Shown in pieces: positions 1 to 10,390 of a stretch of 64,000 bases of DNA. Below the pieces are notes generated by a model. The model was not told the origin of the DNA and did no database searches. It saw only the letters and a program-made list of their open reading frames with translations. The DNA is taken from positions 1 through 64,000 of the forward strand of contig JACYFD010000006.1 in the NCBI GenBank assembly GCA_014803435.1. Reading direction: 5' to 3'. The position numbers and the translations under genes are program-made. Every line of letters starts with the position of its first letter. Within the stretch, counting starts at the first letter, position 1. The stretch comes from Cellulosimicrobium terreum. Lineage in GTDB: Bacteria > Actinomycetota > Actinomycetes > Actinomycetales > Cellulomonadaceae.

Positions 1-80
1 ACCGAACCCGGAAGCTAAGCCCTTCAGCGCCGATGGTACTGCCCTGGAGACGGGGTGGGAGAGTAGGACGCCGCCGGACA
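1..80 (+). rRNA. rrf: 5S ribosomal RNA, 3' part
   Basis: The first 80 bases carry the 3' two thirds of an actinobacterial 5S rRNA: the CCGAACCCGGAAGCTAAG loop region near the start, then GCCGATGGTACTGCC and the GGGAGAGTAGGACGCCGCC stretch that precedes the terminal helix. The 5' part lies outside the window, so an rRNA operon presumably ends here. The exact 3' end is placed by the point where the helix I strand stops and is uncertain by a few bases. Confidence 0.93.
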
Positions 81-87
81 CCCTTCA

Positions 88-121
88 CCGAAGGCCCACC
101 CCACACGGGGTGGGCCTTCGG
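88..121 (+). terminator. rRNA operon terminator
   Basis: A perfect 15-bp stem (88-102 with 107-121) closes an ACAC tetraloop and is followed by a short CATTTC tract. It lies directly behind the 5S rRNA and just upstream of the gatC promoter, as expected for the end of an rrn operon. Confidence 0.9.
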
Positions 122-139
122 CATTTCCCGACCCACCCC

Positions 140-145
140 TAGAAT
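140..145 (+). promoter_or_regulatory. -10 element of gatCAB, leaderless
   Basis: TAGAAT ends 7 nt before the gatC ATG at 153, so transcription would begin at or next to the start codon. There is no ribosome binding site, which agrees with a leaderless mRNA. No clear -35 is seen. Confidence 0.6.
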
Positions 146-152
146 GGCGGTC

Positions 153-449
153 ATGTCCACCATCTCTCGTGACGAGGTCGCGCGCGTCGCCGCGCTGGCC
201 CGCATCGATCTACGACCCGAGGAGCTGGATCGCCTGGCCGGCGAGCTCGACGTCATCGTCGATGCGATCGCCAAGGTCAGCGAGGTCGCGACGCCAGACG
301 TCCCGGCCACCAGCCACCCGTTGCCCCTGACGAACGTGTTCCGGGACGACGAGCCGGTGCCGGCCCTGCCCGTGGCCGACGTCCTCGCCGCAGCGCCCTC
401 CGCGGAGGACGGCCGTTTCGCCGTCCCGCAGATCCTCGGGGAGGAATGA
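153..449 (+). CDS. gatC: Asp-tRNA(Asn)/Glu-tRNA(Gln) amidotransferase subunit C
   Basis: The 98-residue protein ([20 protein letters not shown] at its start) has the GatC pattern: an N-terminal helical part with the R-x-A-x-L-A-R-I-D-L motif and a C-terminal extended segment with RDDEP. GatC holds the GatA and GatB subunits together in the complex that converts misacylated Glu-tRNA(Gln) or Asp-tRNA(Asn) into the correct species. The ATG at 153 is preferred because a TAGAAT -10 box lies 7 nt upstream and the length fits the family; an in-frame ATG at 144 falls inside that box. The stop overlaps the gatA start in an ATGA arrangement, so the subunits are translationally coupled. Confidence 0.95.
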   Translation: MSTISRDEVARVAALARIDLRPEELDRLAGELDVIVDAIAKVSEVATPDVPATSHPLPLTNVFRDDEPVPALPVADVLAAAPSAEDGRFAVPQILGEE

Positions 450-1996
450 TGACCGACGACCTGACCCGGATCTCCGCGGCCGGCCTCGCGGGACTGCTCA
501 CCTCGGGCGAGGTGAGCAGCGTCGAGGTGACGCGGGCGCACCTCGACCGGATCGCCGCTGTCGACGACGCGGTGCACGCGTTCCTCCACGTGGACGCCGA
601 GGGCGCCGTCGCGACCGCGCAGGACGTCGACGATCGTCGTGCGGCCGGTGAGGAGCTGCACGCGCTCGCCGGGGTCCCGATCGCCGTGAAGGACGTCGTC
701 GTCACGCAGGGGATGCCGACGACCGCGGGGTCGCGCATCCTCGAGGGCTGGGTGCCGCCGTACGACGCGACCGTCGTCGAACGCATCCGCGCGGCCCGTC
801 TGCCGATCCTCGGCAAGACCAACATGGACGAGTTCGCCATGGGTTCGTCCACGGAGCACTCCGCCTACGGCAACACGTGCAACCCGTGGGACCTCGGGCG
901 CATCCCCGGCGGGTCCGGTGGTGGGTCCGCCGCGGCGGTAGCCGCGTTCGAGGCGCCGCTCGCGATCGGTACCGACACGGGCGGGTCCATCCGTCAGCCG
1001 GGCGCCGTGACCGGAACCGTCGGCGTCAAGCCCACGTACGGGGGTGTCTCCCGCTACGGGCTGATCGCGATGGCGTCGTCCCTCGACCAGGCCGGTCCGG
1101 TCACCCGTACCGTCCTCGACTCCGCCCTGCTCCACGAGCTCGTCGGCGGGCACGACCCCCGTGACTCGACCTCGATCCGCGAGCGGCTGCCCGCGATCGT
1201 CGAGGCGGCCCGGCAGGGTGCCGCCGGTGACCTGACCGGCGTCCGTGTCGGTGTCGTGAAGGAGCTGAGCGGCGACGGCTACCAGGAGGGCGTGAGCGCC
1301 CGCTTCGCCGAGTCGCTCGACCTGCTGCGCGGGCTCGGTGCCGAGGTCGTCGAGGTCTCCTGCCCGCACTTCGAGTACGCGCTGGGTGCCTACTACCTGA
1401 TCATGCCCAGCGAGGCGTCGAGCAACCTCGCGAAGTTCGACGGCATGCGGTTCGGCCTGCGGGTCGAGCCCGCCGACGGTCCGGTGACCGCCGAGCGGGT
1501 CATGGCCGCGACACGCGGGGCAGGCTTCGGGGACGAGGTCAAGCGCCGCATCATCCTCGGCACCTATGCGCTGTCCGCCGGCTACTACGACGCCTACTAC
1601 GGCAGCGCGCAGAAGGTCCGCACCCTCATCCAGCGCGACTTCGTCTCCGCGTTCGAGCAGGTCGACGTCCTCGTCTCGCCCACCGCGCCCACGACGGCGT
1701 TCCGGTTCGGCGAGAAGCTCGACGACCCGCTCGCGATGTACCTGAACGACGTCGCGACGATCCCGGCGAACCTCGCTGGTGTCCCTGGCATGTCGATCCC
1801 CGCCGGGCTGTCCGACGACGGGCTTCCGGTCGGGTTCCAGGTGCTGGCGCCCGCGAAGGCCGACGACCGCATGTACCGGATCGGCGCAGCGCTCGAGGCT
1901 GCGCTCGAGAGCACGTGGGGCGGCTCCTTGCTCGACCGCGCACCCGCGCTGCCGACCACCGCGCCGGCCACGGCCACGACCGAGCAGGAGGGCTGA
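446..1996 (+). CDS. gatA: Asp-tRNA(Asn)/Glu-tRNA(Gln) amidotransferase subunit A
   Basis: This 516-residue amidase-signature protein releases ammonia from glutamine and channels it to GatB. The Ser-cisSer-Lys triad is visible: Lys82 in VPIAVKDVV, Ser157 in the glycine/serine-rich GGSGGGS loop and the nucleophile Ser181 in [12 protein letters not shown]. Two ATG codons stand in tandem at 446 and 449. The first overlaps the gatC stop and is preceded by GAGGA; the second would remove only one Met. It is the middle gene of gatCAB, with gatB starting 4 nt after its stop. Length and motifs are typical, with nothing unusual. Confidence 0.97.
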   Translation: MMTDDLTRISAAGLAGLLTSGEVSSVEVTRAHLDRIAAVDDAVHAFLHVDAEGAVATAQDVDDRRAAGEELHALAGVPIAVKDVVVTQGMPTTAGSRILEGWVPPYDATVVERIRAARLPILGKTNMDEFAMGSSTEHSAYGNTCNPWDLGRIPGGSGGGSAAAVAAFEAPLAIGTDTGGSIRQPGAVTGTVGVKPTYGGVSRYGLIAMASSLDQAGPVTRTVLDSALLHELVGGHDPRDSTSIRERLPAIVEAARQGAAGDLTGVRVGVVKELSGDGYQEGVSARFAESLDLLRGLGAEVVEVSCPHFEYALGAYYLIMPSEASSNLAKFDGMRFGLRVEPADGPVTAERVMAATRGAGFGDEVKRRIILGTYALSAGYYDAYYGSAQKVRTLIQRDFVSAFEQVDVLVSPTAPTTAFRFGEKLDDPLAMYLNDVATIPANLAGVPGMSIPAGLSDDGLPVGFQVLAPAKADDRMYRIGAALEAALESTWGGSLLDRAPALPTTAPATATTEQEG

Positions 1997-2000
1997 GTCC

Positions 2001-3524
2001 ATGGTCGAGTCACAGACCACCACCGTCGGCGGAGTCGGGCTGGTCGACTACGCCGACGCGACGCGTCGTTACGACCCCGTCATCGGGATCGAGGTCCACG
2101 TCGAGCTGGGCACGCTGACCAAGATGTTCTGCGCGGCCGAGGTGAGCTTCGGCGCCGAGCCCAACACCCAGGTCACCCCCGTCTCGCTCGGGCTCCCCGG
2201 TGCGCTTCCCGTCGTCAACGGCAAGGCCGTCGAGTACGCGATCCGGATCGGGCTCGCGCTCAACTGCGAGATCGCCGAGACCTGCCGGTTCGCCCGGAAG
2301 AACTACTTCTACCCGGACGTGCCGAAGAACTTCCAGACGTCGCAGTACGACGAGCCGATCGCGCACGACGGCTGGATCGACGTCGAGCTCGAGGACGGCA
2401 CGGTCTTCCGCGTCGACATCGAGCGTGCGCACATGGAGGAGGACGCCGGCAAGAACACGCACGTCGGAGGCGCCACCGGCCGTATCCACGGCGCCGAGTA
2501 CTCCCTGGTCGACTACAACCGTGCCGGGATCCCGCTCGTCGAGATCGTCACGCGTCCGATCACGGGCGCGGGGGACCGGGCTCCCGAGGTGGCGCGCGCG
2601 TACGTCCAGACGCTGCGTGACATCTTCCGCGCGCTCGACGTGTCCGAGGCACGGATGGAGCGTGGCAACGTCCGGGCCGACGTCAACCTCTCGCTGCGCC
2701 CGACCCCGGACTCCCCGCTCGGAACGCGGACGGAGACCAAGAACGTCAACTCGTTCCGCTCGGTCGAGCGTGCCGTGCGGTACGAGGTCTCGCGTCAGGC
2801 CGCTGTGCTCGACGCCGGCGGCACGGTCGTCCAGGAGACGCGTCACTGGCACGAGGACACGGGTGTCACGACGTCAGGCCGCGTGAAGTCCGACGCCGAG
2901 GACTACCGCTACTTCCCCGAGCCCGACCTCGTGCCCGTCGCGCCGCCGCGCGAGTGGATCGAGGAGATCCGGGCGGGTCTGCCCGAGCTCCCCGTCGCGC
3001 GCCGTCGGCGTCTGCAGGGGGAGTGGGGCTATGCGGACGCGGAGATGCGCGACGTCGTCAACGCGGGGGCGCTCGACCTGATCGAGGCGACCGTCGCGGC
3101 GGGCTCGAGCCCGGCCGGCGCGCGCAAGTGGTGGATGGGTGAGCTCTCCCGGCGGGCCAAGCAGGACGAGGTCGAGCTCTCCGCGCTGGAAGTGAGCCCG
3201 GCGCAGGTCGCCGAGCTCCAGGGCCTCGTCGACGCGGGTCGGATCAACGACAAGCTCGCGCGCCAGGTGCTCGACGGCGTGCTCGCCGGCGAGGGCGACC
3301 CGGAGCAGGTCGTCGTGGCCCGTGGGCTGGAGGTCGTCTCGGACGACGGCGCGCTGCTCGCCGCGATCGACGAGGCGCTCGCCGCGCAGCCCGACGTCGT
3401 CGAGAAGGTCCGGGGTGGCAACCTCGGTCCGGTCGGCGCGATCATCGGTGCCGTCATGAAGGCGACGCGCGGCCAGGCGGACGCCGGCCGGGTGCGCGAG
3501 CTCGTCCTCGAGCGGATCGGCTGA
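2001..3524 (+). CDS. gatB: Asp-tRNA(Asn)/Glu-tRNA(Gln) amidotransferase subunit B
   Basis: A 507-residue protein with the GatB cradle domain ([15 protein letters not shown] near residue 30, then the [21 protein letters not shown] and [10 protein letters not shown] stretches) and a C-terminal helical YqeY-like tail from about residue 360 that recognises the tRNA. GatB activates the tRNA-bound Glu or Asp with ATP and transfers ammonia from GatA. The ATG at 2001 lies 4 nt after gatA, behind GGAGGGCTGAGTCC, and gives the usual family length; the open frame further upstream is gatA shadow. The organism therefore probably uses the indirect route to Gln-tRNA and perhaps Asn-tRNA. Confidence 0.97.
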   Translation: MVESQTTTVGGVGLVDYADATRRYDPVIGIEVHVELGTLTKMFCAAEVSFGAEPNTQVTPVSLGLPGALPVVNGKAVEYAIRIGLALNCEIAETCRFARKNYFYPDVPKNFQTSQYDEPIAHDGWIDVELEDGTVFRVDIERAHMEEDAGKNTHVGGATGRIHGAEYSLVDYNRAGIPLVEIVTRPITGAGDRAPEVARAYVQTLRDIFRALDVSEARMERGNVRADVNLSLRPTPDSPLGTRTETKNVNSFRSVERAVRYEVSRQAAVLDAGGTVVQETRHWHEDTGVTTSGRVKSDAEDYRYFPEPDLVPVAPPREWIEEIRAGLPELPVARRRRLQGEWGYADAEMRDVVNAGALDLIEATVAAGSSPAGARKWWMGELSRRAKQDEVELSALEVSPAQVAELQGLVDAGRINDKLARQVLDGVLAGEGDPEQVVVARGLEVVSDDGALLAAIDEALAAQPDVVEKVRGGNLGPVGAIIGAVMKATRGQADAGRVRELVLERIG

Positions 3525-3528
3525 CGTC

Positions 3529-4134
3529 GTGACACGGGGGCCGGTGCTGCTCGGCGAGATGATGCGGCTGCGTCCGATCGAGGCGCGGGACGCGGCTCGG
3601 ATGTGGGAGGCGCTGCAGGACCCGGAGTCGAACCGGCTCACGGGGACGACGGAGACCTTCGACCGCGCCCAGATCGACGAGTGGGCGGCGACGATCAGCG
3701 ATCGTGACGGCCGGTACGACTGGGCGATCACGTCCGGTGCGGTGCGCGAGGGTCGGCTCGTGAGCGACGAGATGATCGGTGAGATCGTCCTCAACGGGAT
3801 CGACGAGCACGCGGGGTCCGCGAACCTGCGGCTTGCGCTGCTGCCGAACTACCGTGGTCGCGGGTACGGCCGTGAGGCGATCTTCGAGGTCCTGCGGTTC
3901 GCGTTCGACGGCACGACCGACGTCGACGCGCGGCGGCACGACGGACCGCACCTGCACCGCGTGAGCCTCGACGTCCTGAGCATCAACCCCCGGGCGCGGA
4001 TGCTCTACGAGTCGCTCGGATTCCGCGAGGAGGGCCGGCTGCGGGACGTGTACCGGGACGGCGACGGCTGGGCCGACGCGACCGTCATGAGCATCCTCGA
4101 GGACGAGTTCCGGGCCGGTGTCGGCCCGACCTGA
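3529..4134 (+). CDS. GNAT-family N-acetyltransferase (RimJ/RimL-like)
   Basis: A 201-residue protein of the GNAT fold: an N-terminal LRPIEARDAARMWEAL strand-helix, a central ANLRLALLPNYRGRGYGREAI segment that is the acetyl-CoA pyrophosphate loop (R-G-x-G-Y-G), and a C-terminal NPRARMLYESLGFREEGRLRD motif. The last pattern is typical of RimJ/RimL-type enzymes that acetylate protein N-termini or small amines; the substrate here is unknown. It starts at a GTG 4 nt behind gatB with no clear ribosome binding site and is probably cotranscribed with gatCAB. A strong terminator follows 38 nt after its stop. Confidence 0.85.
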   Translation: MTRGPVLLGEMMRLRPIEARDAARMWEALQDPESNRLTGTTETFDRAQIDEWAATISDRDGRYDWAITSGAVREGRLVSDEMIGEIVLNGIDEHAGSANLRLALLPNYRGRGYGREAIFEVLRFAFDGTTDVDARRHDGPHLHRVSLDVLSINPRARMLYESLGFREEGRLRDVYRDGDGWADATVMSILEDEFRAGVGPT

Positions 4135-4171
4135 GCATGATGGACGGGCTCTCCTCAGGAGCCGGTTCGAC

Positions 4172-4205
4172 GACGGGCCCGGCAGCTTCGGCTGCCGGGC
4201 CCGTC
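4172..4205 (+). terminator. terminator after gatCAB-GNAT
   Basis: A perfect 15-bp stem (4172-4186 with 4191-4205) closes a TTCG tetraloop. There is no long T-tract, as is common in high-GC actinobacteria. It separates the gatCAB unit from the uraD promoter. Confidence 0.85.
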
Positions 4206-4236
4206 TGCATACCCGGGCATGCGACGTCGGCAACGG

Positions 4237-4266
4237 TTGACATCGCGGAACCTTCCGGCGTACATT
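4237..4266 (+). promoter_or_regulatory. promoter of uraD-pucM-pucL
   Basis: TTGACA (4237-4242) and TACATT (4261-4266) are separated by 18 bp, an almost consensus housekeeping promoter. The spacer itself holds CGGAACCTTCCG, two further half-sites of the operator that follows. Transcription would start near 4273, leaving a leader of about 75 nt. Confidence 0.8.
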
Positions 4267-4281
4267 CGTTGAGCGGAAACG

Positions 4282-4302
4282 AACTTCCGCAAGACGGAAG
4301 TT
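4282..4302. promoter_or_regulatory. AllR/IclR-type operator, copy 1
   Basis: The arms AACTTCCG and CGGAAGTT (4282-4289, 4295-4302) form a perfect inverted repeat around CAAGA. It starts 16 bp downstream of the -10 box, where a bound repressor would block early elongation. The same palindrome recurs at 7157 and 11896, each time in front of genes of the allantoin/glyoxylate pathway, so the local IclR protein is the obvious candidate to bind it. Extra CGGAA/TTCCG half-sites lie at 4246-4257 and 4274-4278. Confidence 0.8.
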
Positions 4303-4346
4303 ACGCCGGCCAGAGGTCCAGACTCCTGAGGGGTGGGCACGCAGCG

Positions 4347-4841
4347 ATGACGCTGGACGAGTTCAACGCACTGACGCAGCACCAGGCACGTGACGTCGTC
4401 CTCGCCTGCGCGCACGTCGCCCGGTGGGCCGACGAGGTCGCGGCCGCCCGTCCCTTCGCGAGCGTCGGCGACGCCGCGCGTGCCGCACTGACGGCCGCCG
4501 ATCCGTGGACGGACTCGGAGGTCGACGCCGCGCTCGCGCGTCATCCGCGGATCGGCGAACGAGCCGCGGGCGAGGACTCGGACGCGCGCATGTCGCGTTC
4601 GGAGCAGTCCGGTCTCGACCTGTCCGACGACGTCACCACGCGCCTTGCCGACGGGAACCGTGCCTACGAGGAGAAGTTCGGGCACGTCTTCCTGATCCGT
4701 GCCGCCGGGCGCAGCGCCGAGGAGATCCTCGCGCAGCTGACCGAACGGCTGGGCAACGACGCCCGGACCGAGAGGGCCAACGCGGCCCGCAACCTGCGCG
4801 AGATCGCCGCGCTGCGGCTGGAAGGAGCGCTGGCAGCATGA
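4347..4841 (+). CDS. uraD: OHCU decarboxylase (urate pathway)
   Basis: This 164-residue all-helical protein matches 2-oxo-4-hydroxy-4-carboxy-5-ureidoimidazoline decarboxylase, which makes S-allantoin in the last of the three urate-to-allantoin steps. The catalytic His66 lies in ARHPRIGE, followed by the RSEQSGL segment and the family signature EKFGHVFLIRAAGRSAEEIL. The start at 4347 follows GAGGGGTG and gives MTLDEFNALT; the upstream open frame crosses the terminator and promoter and is not coding. It overlaps pucM by ATGA and heads the uraD-pucM-pucL operon under a promoter with an AllR-type operator. Confidence 0.94.
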   Translation: MTLDEFNALTQHQARDVVLACAHVARWADEVAAARPFASVGDAARAALTAADPWTDSEVDAALARHPRIGERAAGEDSDARMSRSEQSGLDLSDDVTTRLADGNRAYEEKFGHVFLIRAAGRSAEEILAQLTERLGNDARTERANAARNLREIAALRLEGALAA

Positions 4842-5206
4842 CCACGCACGCCAGCCACATCACCACACACGTACTCGACGCGGCCCGCGGTAGGCCCGCC
4901 GAGGGGATCGCCGTCCGCCTCGAGGCGGCTCCGGCGATCGCGGAGGGGACGACGGGGCAGGGCTGGACCCTGGTGGCGTCCTCCCGCACGAACGACGACG
5001 GACGCGTTCCCGAGCTCGGGCCCGCGTCTCTCGTCCCCGGTACGTACCGGCTCGTGTTCGACACGGCCGACTACTTCGACCGGCTGAACACCGTGTCCTT
5101 CTACCCGGAGGTCGTCATCGTCTTCCGGGTGGCGAGCGCCGAGCAGCACTACCACGTCCCCGTCCTGCTCAGCCCGTTCGCCTACTCGACCTATCGAGGG
5201 AGCTGA
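4838..5206 (+). CDS. pucM: 5-hydroxyisourate hydrolase
   Basis: A 122-residue transthyretin-like protein that hydrolyses 5-hydroxyisourate, the product of uricase, to OHCU. It has the N-terminal HVLDAARGRPAEGI strand with the active-site His11 and ends in YRGS, the C-terminal tetrapeptide that separates true HIU hydrolases from transthyretin. HYHVPVLLSPFAYSTY precedes it as in the family. The ATG overlaps the uraD stop (ATGA) behind GAAGGAG, so both are translated together. Confidence 0.95.
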   Translation: MTTHASHITTHVLDAARGRPAEGIAVRLEAAPAIAEGTTGQGWTLVASSRTNDDGRVPELGPASLVPGTYRLVFDTADYFDRLNTVSFYPEVVIVFRVASAEQHYHVPVLLSPFAYSTYRGS

Positions 5207-5207
5207 C

Positions 5208-6161
5208 ATGAGCGAGACCCTGAGCAACGAGCGGACTGCGCCGACAGATGAGGCGCAGACCGCGCCGGGGGGCGGCATCGTCCTGGGCGACAACCAGTGG
5301 GGCAAGGCGGAGGTCCGCCTCGTGCGCGTGGACCGCGCGACGCCGCGCCACGAGATCACCGACCTGAACGTCTCCTCGCAGCTGCGGGGCGGTCAGGAGG
5401 CCACGCACCTGGAGGGCGACAACTCGAGGTGCGTCGCCACCGACACGCAGAAGAACACGATCTACGCGTTCGCCCGCGACGGCGTCGGGGCGATCGAGGA
5501 GTTCGCGCTCCGGCTCGGCACGCACTTCGTCGAGGACTTCGAGTGGATCACGGGTGGCCGCTGGGAGATCGAGCAGTACTCCTGGAACCGCATCGTCACC
5601 GCCGACGGCGAGCACGACCACGCCTTCGTCCGGGACAACCAGGAGACCCGCACGACGGTCGTCCAGCGGGACGGGGACGAGGTCTTCGTCGTCTCGGGGC
5701 TCACCGACCTCGTCGTGCTCAAGTCGACGGGCTCGGAGTTCCACGGCTTCCCGCGAGACCGGTACACGACCCTCGTCGAGACCGACGACCGCATCCTCGC
5801 GACGTCGGTGACGTCGCGCTGGCGGTACACCACGACCGACGTGGACTTCGACGCGGTCTACGCGAAGGTCCGTGCGATCCAGCTCGAGGCGTTCGCGACG
5901 ACGCACTCGCTCGCGCTGCAGCAGTCGCTGTTCGCGATGGGCAAGGCGGTCCTGGAGGCGGTGCCCGAGATCGCGGAGGTCAAGTTCTCCATGCCGAACA
6001 AGCACCACTTCCTCGTGGACCTGGCGCCGTTCGGGCTCGACAACCCGAACGAGGTGTTCTTCGCCGCGGACCGTCCCTACGGGCTGATCGAGGCCACGGT
6101 CCAGCGCGAGGGCGCGTCGACGGAGCCGCGTGCCTGGGCGACCGTGACCGGCTTCTGCTGA
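5208..6161 (+). CDS. pucL: urate oxidase (uricase)
   Basis: A 317-residue cofactor-free uricase that oxidises urate to 5-hydroxyisourate with O2. Recognisable are the NQWGKAEVRLVRV start of the first tunnelling-fold repeat, the VATDTQKNTIYAFAR segment that holds the catalytic Thr, and the C-terminal SMPNKHHFLVDLAPFGLDNPNEVF, which ends the second repeat. An N-terminal tail of about 25 residues is poorly conserved in type. The ATG is 2 nt after pucM, so the order uraD-pucM-pucL places all three urate-to-allantoin enzymes in one unit. No xanthine dehydrogenase or purine permease is seen in the window. Confidence 0.96.
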   Translation: MSETLSNERTAPTDEAQTAPGGGIVLGDNQWGKAEVRLVRVDRATPRHEITDLNVSSQLRGGQEATHLEGDNSRCVATDTQKNTIYAFARDGVGAIEEFALRLGTHFVEDFEWITGGRWEIEQYSWNRIVTADGEHDHAFVRDNQETRTTVVQRDGDEVFVVSGLTDLVVLKSTGSEFHGFPRDRYTTLVETDDRILATSVTSRWRYTTTDVDFDAVYAKVRAIQLEAFATTHSLALQQSLFAMGKAVLEAVPEIAEVKFSMPNKHHFLVDLAPFGLDNPNEVFFAADRPYGLIEATVQREGASTEPRAWATVTGFC

Positions 6162-6178
6162 TCACGATGCGACGACCA

Positions 6179-6223
6179 CGCGCCCAGCAGTGCGACGCAC
6201 GTCGTGCGGCACTGCTGGGCGCG
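6179..6223. terminator. bidirectional terminator between pucL and iclR
   Basis: A hairpin with a perfect 15-bp outer stem (6179-6193 with 6209-6223) and a second 5-bp stem (6196-6200 with 6204-6208) stacked inside it. It sits between the convergent ends of pucL and the IclR gene and can serve both. Confidence 0.85.
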
Positions 6224-6244
6224 CAGCCGCTCGGCGCGCCGCTC

Positions 6245-7069
6245 TCAGGAGCTGGTGGTGACGAGCTCGCGCGTCAGCTGGGCCGCGACCCGGTGCAGCA
6301 CCGGGACCGCGCGCTCGCCGAACTCGTAGGTCACACGGGCCGCAGGTCCGGAGACCGAGAGCGCGGTCGGCGTGGGGGTGCCGGGGACCGGCACCGCGAA
6401 GCACCGGACACCGAGCTCCTGCTCGCCGTCGTCGATCGCGTACCCGCGCTCGCGGATGGCCGCCAGGTCGACGAGGAGGGTCTCGACGTCGGTGATCGAC
6501 AGGTCCGTCGCCGGCGGCATGCCGACCCGGCCCACGATCTCCCGCACCGTCTGGTCGGGCAGCTCGGAGAGGACGGCCTTGCCCACTCCGGTGCAGTGCG
6601 TGAAGACGCGGCGGCCCACCTCGGTGAACATGCGCATCGAGTGGCTCGACGACGCCTGGGCGACGTACACGGCCATGTCGCGGTCGATCATCGCGAGGTT
6701 CGCCGACTCGCCGAGCTCCTGGGCGAGCCGCTCCAGGTACGGGCGGGCGCCCGCGCCGAGCTGGCGGCCCGCCGACTCGCCGAGCCGGATGAGGCGTGGG
6801 CCGAGCGTGTACCGGCGCGAGGGCGTCTGGCGGACGTATCCCTGTGCGAGCAGGGTGCGCAGGAGCCGGTGGATCGTCGGCAGCGGGAGCCCCGTCTGCT
6901 GCGCGAGCTCGCTCAGCCCGGACTCGCCGCCGTAGTCGGCGAGCAGCTCGAGCAGCTCGATCGCACGGTCCACCGACTGGACGCCGCCCGCCGGCTTGTT
7001 GCCGGGTCCTGCGCCGGTGCTCTGCCGTCCGCTCTCCTGAGGCTCCGTCGCCGCGGAGGTCTGGGCCAT
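6245..7069 (-). CDS. IclR-family regulator, probable AllR-type repressor of allantoin/glyoxylate genes
   Basis: A 274-residue IclR protein. Residues about 33-95 form the winged helix (SVDRAIELLELLADYGGESGLSEL, then LPLPTIHRLLRTLLAQGYV), and the rest is the effector-binding domain with FTHCTGVGKAVLSELPD and ERGYAIDDGEQELGVRCFAVPV. In E. coli the IclR member AllR represses gcl, hyi, glxR and allantoinase genes and responds to glyoxylate and allantoin; the neighbours here are the same enzymes, which supports an equivalent role. The start at 7069 follows AGGAGTGTGAG; the longer frame to 7168 runs into the shared operator. It is divergent to the malic enzyme gene with an operator copy between them, so autoregulation is likely. 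Confidence 0.88.
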   Translation of the reverse strand: MAQTSAATEPQESGRQSTGAGPGNKPAGGVQSVDRAIELLELLADYGGESGLSELAQQTGLPLPTIHRLLRTLLAQGYVRQTPSRRYTLGPRLIRLGESAGRQLGAGARPYLERLAQELGESANLAMIDRDMAVYVAQASSSHSMRMFTEVGRRVFTHCTGVGKAVLSELPDQTVREIVGRVGMPPATDLSITDVETLLVDLAAIRERGYAIDDGEQELGVRCFAVPVPGTPTPTALSVSGPAARVTYEFGERAVPVLHRVAAQLTRELVTTSS

Positions 7070-7156
7070 CTCACACTCCTGTCCGTGAGCCTCGACCCGG
7101 CGACGGGCGAGCCTCGTGTCCCTGGCACGCGTGGCGACGAGCCACGACGCGCCACA

Positions 7157-7173
7157 CTTCCGCATCACGGAAG
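7157..7173. promoter_or_regulatory. AllR/IclR-type operator, copy 2
   Basis: CTTCCG-CATCA-CGGAAG is a perfect inverted repeat in the intergenic region between iclR and the malic enzyme gene. It has the same half-sites and 5-bp spacer as copies 1 and 3. No convincing -35/-10 pair is seen for either gene, so which promoter it controls is unclear; it may act on both. Confidence 0.75.
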
Positions 7174-7203
7174 CATTCCCTCAGCATACGAGAAGAAGGA
7201 ACA

Positions 7204-8691
7204 ATGATGTCCGATCTGCAGACCGGCACGGCACAGACGTCGGCCCCCGGCACGGTTGGCGCCGTCGCCACGAGCCCGAGCTACTCCATCACGCTGCGCG
7301 TGGAGGCGCCGAGCGGGCTGCGCACGGCGAGCGACATCGTCGCGGCAGTGAGCGCCACCGGCGCATCGATCACCGGCGTCGACGTCTCCGAGTCCGGTGC
7401 CGACCGCCTCGTCGTCGACATCACGGCAGACACGGTCGACACGGCGCACGTCGAGCGCATCCGTGACGCCCTCGGGGCGATGGACGGCATCACCGTGCGT
7501 CACGTGAGCGACGCGACGTTCCTCATGCACCTCGGTGGCAAGCTCGAGGTCAACCCCAAGGTCCCGCTGCGCCACCGCGCCGATCTGGCCCGCGCCTACA
7601 CCCCCGGTGTGGCGCGCGTGTGCCTCGCGATCGCCGAGCGGCCCGAGGACGCGCGCCGCCTGACGGTCAAGCGCAACACCGTGGCCGTCGTCACCGACGG
7701 GACCGCCGTCCTGGGCCTCGGCGACATCGGGCCGGCCGCCGCGCTGCCCGTGATGGAGGGCAAGGCGGCGCTCTTCAAGCAGTTCGCGGGCGTCGACGCG
7801 TGGCCGGTCTGCCTCGACACGAAGGACACCGAGGAGATCATCCGCATCGTCAAGGCGATCGCCCCGGTGTACGGCGGGATCAACCTCGAGGACATCTCCG
7901 CCCCCCGGTGCTTCGAGATCGAACGTCGCCTGCGCGACGAGCTCGACATCCCCGTGTTCCACGACGACCAGCACGGCACCGCGATCGTCGTGCTCGCCGC
8001 CCTGACGAACGCGCTGCGCGTCGTCGGCAAGTCCATCGGGGACGTGCGCATCGTGGTGTCCGGGGTGGGCGCCGCCGGTTCGGCGATCATCTCGTTGCTC
8101 CAGGGGCAGGGCGCGCGCGACATCGTGGCGTTCGACCGCAAGGGGGCGCTGCACACCGGCAATGCGGGCGACGACGAGAACCGCCGCCGGCTCGCCGCGA
8201 CGACCAACGCCGAGGGCTTCGACGGCACGCTGCGCGAGGGTCTCGCGGGTGCGGACGTGTTCGTCGGGGTCTCGGGCCCCAACATCCTCACGGGTGACGA
8301 CATCGCGACCATGGCGGACGACGCGATCGTCTTCGCGCTCGCCAACCCGACCCCGGAGGTCGACCCGCTGGCCGCGGCCCAGCACGCGACCATCGTCGCG
8401 ACCGGTCGCAGCGACTACCCGAACCAGATCAACAACGTGCTGGCGTTCCCCGGGCTCTTCCGCGGGCTGCTCGACGCCGGCGCGCGCGAGATCACGGACG
8501 AGATGCTGCGCGTGGCCGCGGTCGCGATCGCCGACGCGGTCGAGCCGGGCCAGCTCAGCGCGAGCTACATCGTGCCGAGCGTGTTCGAGCCCGCGGTCTC
8601 GGCATCGGTGGCGCGGGCCGTCGCCGAGGTCGCGGAGCGCGGTCGCGCGGAGCAGGCTCGTCCGGAGACGGCCCCGACCCACGGGCGCTGA
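7204..8691 (+). CDS. NAD(P)-dependent malic enzyme with N-terminal ACT domain
   Basis: The 495-residue protein begins with a regulatory ACT-like domain (residues about 25-105, SYSITLRVEAPSGLRTASDIVAAV) and continues as a short bacterial malic enzyme: YTPGVARVC with the catalytic Tyr, KAALFKQFAGVDAWPVCLD, the metal-binding VFHDDQHGTA, and a Rossmann motif in VVSGVGAAGSAI. It decarboxylates malate to pyruvate. Placed before malate synthase, it would finish glyoxylate plus acetyl-CoA to malate to pyruvate. Tandem ATG codons lie at 7204 and 7207 behind AGAAGGA. NAD versus NADP preference cannot be told from sequence alone. Confidence 0.92.
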   Translation: MMSDLQTGTAQTSAPGTVGAVATSPSYSITLRVEAPSGLRTASDIVAAVSATGASITGVDVSESGADRLVVDITADTVDTAHVERIRDALGAMDGITVRHVSDATFLMHLGGKLEVNPKVPLRHRADLARAYTPGVARVCLAIAERPEDARRLTVKRNTVAVVTDGTAVLGLGDIGPAAALPVMEGKAALFKQFAGVDAWPVCLDTKDTEEIIRIVKAIAPVYGGINLEDISAPRCFEIERRLRDELDIPVFHDDQHGTAIVVLAALTNALRVVGKSIGDVRIVVSGVGAAGSAIISLLQGQGARDIVAFDRKGALHTGNAGDDENRRRLAATTNAEGFDGTLREGLAGADVFVGVSGPNILTGDDIATMADDAIVFALANPTPEVDPLAAAQHATIVATGRSDYPNQINNVLAFPGLFRGLLDAGAREITDEMLRVAAVAIADAVEPGQLSASYIVPSVFEPAVSASVARAVAEVAERGRAEQARPETAPTHGR

Positions 8692-8743
8692 CCGCAGTGA
8701 CCGCACCCACCCGACCCGACGCCAGCCCAGAGAGGACGACACC

Positions 8744-10386
<1,643 letters not shown>

Positions 10387-10390
<4 letters not shown>
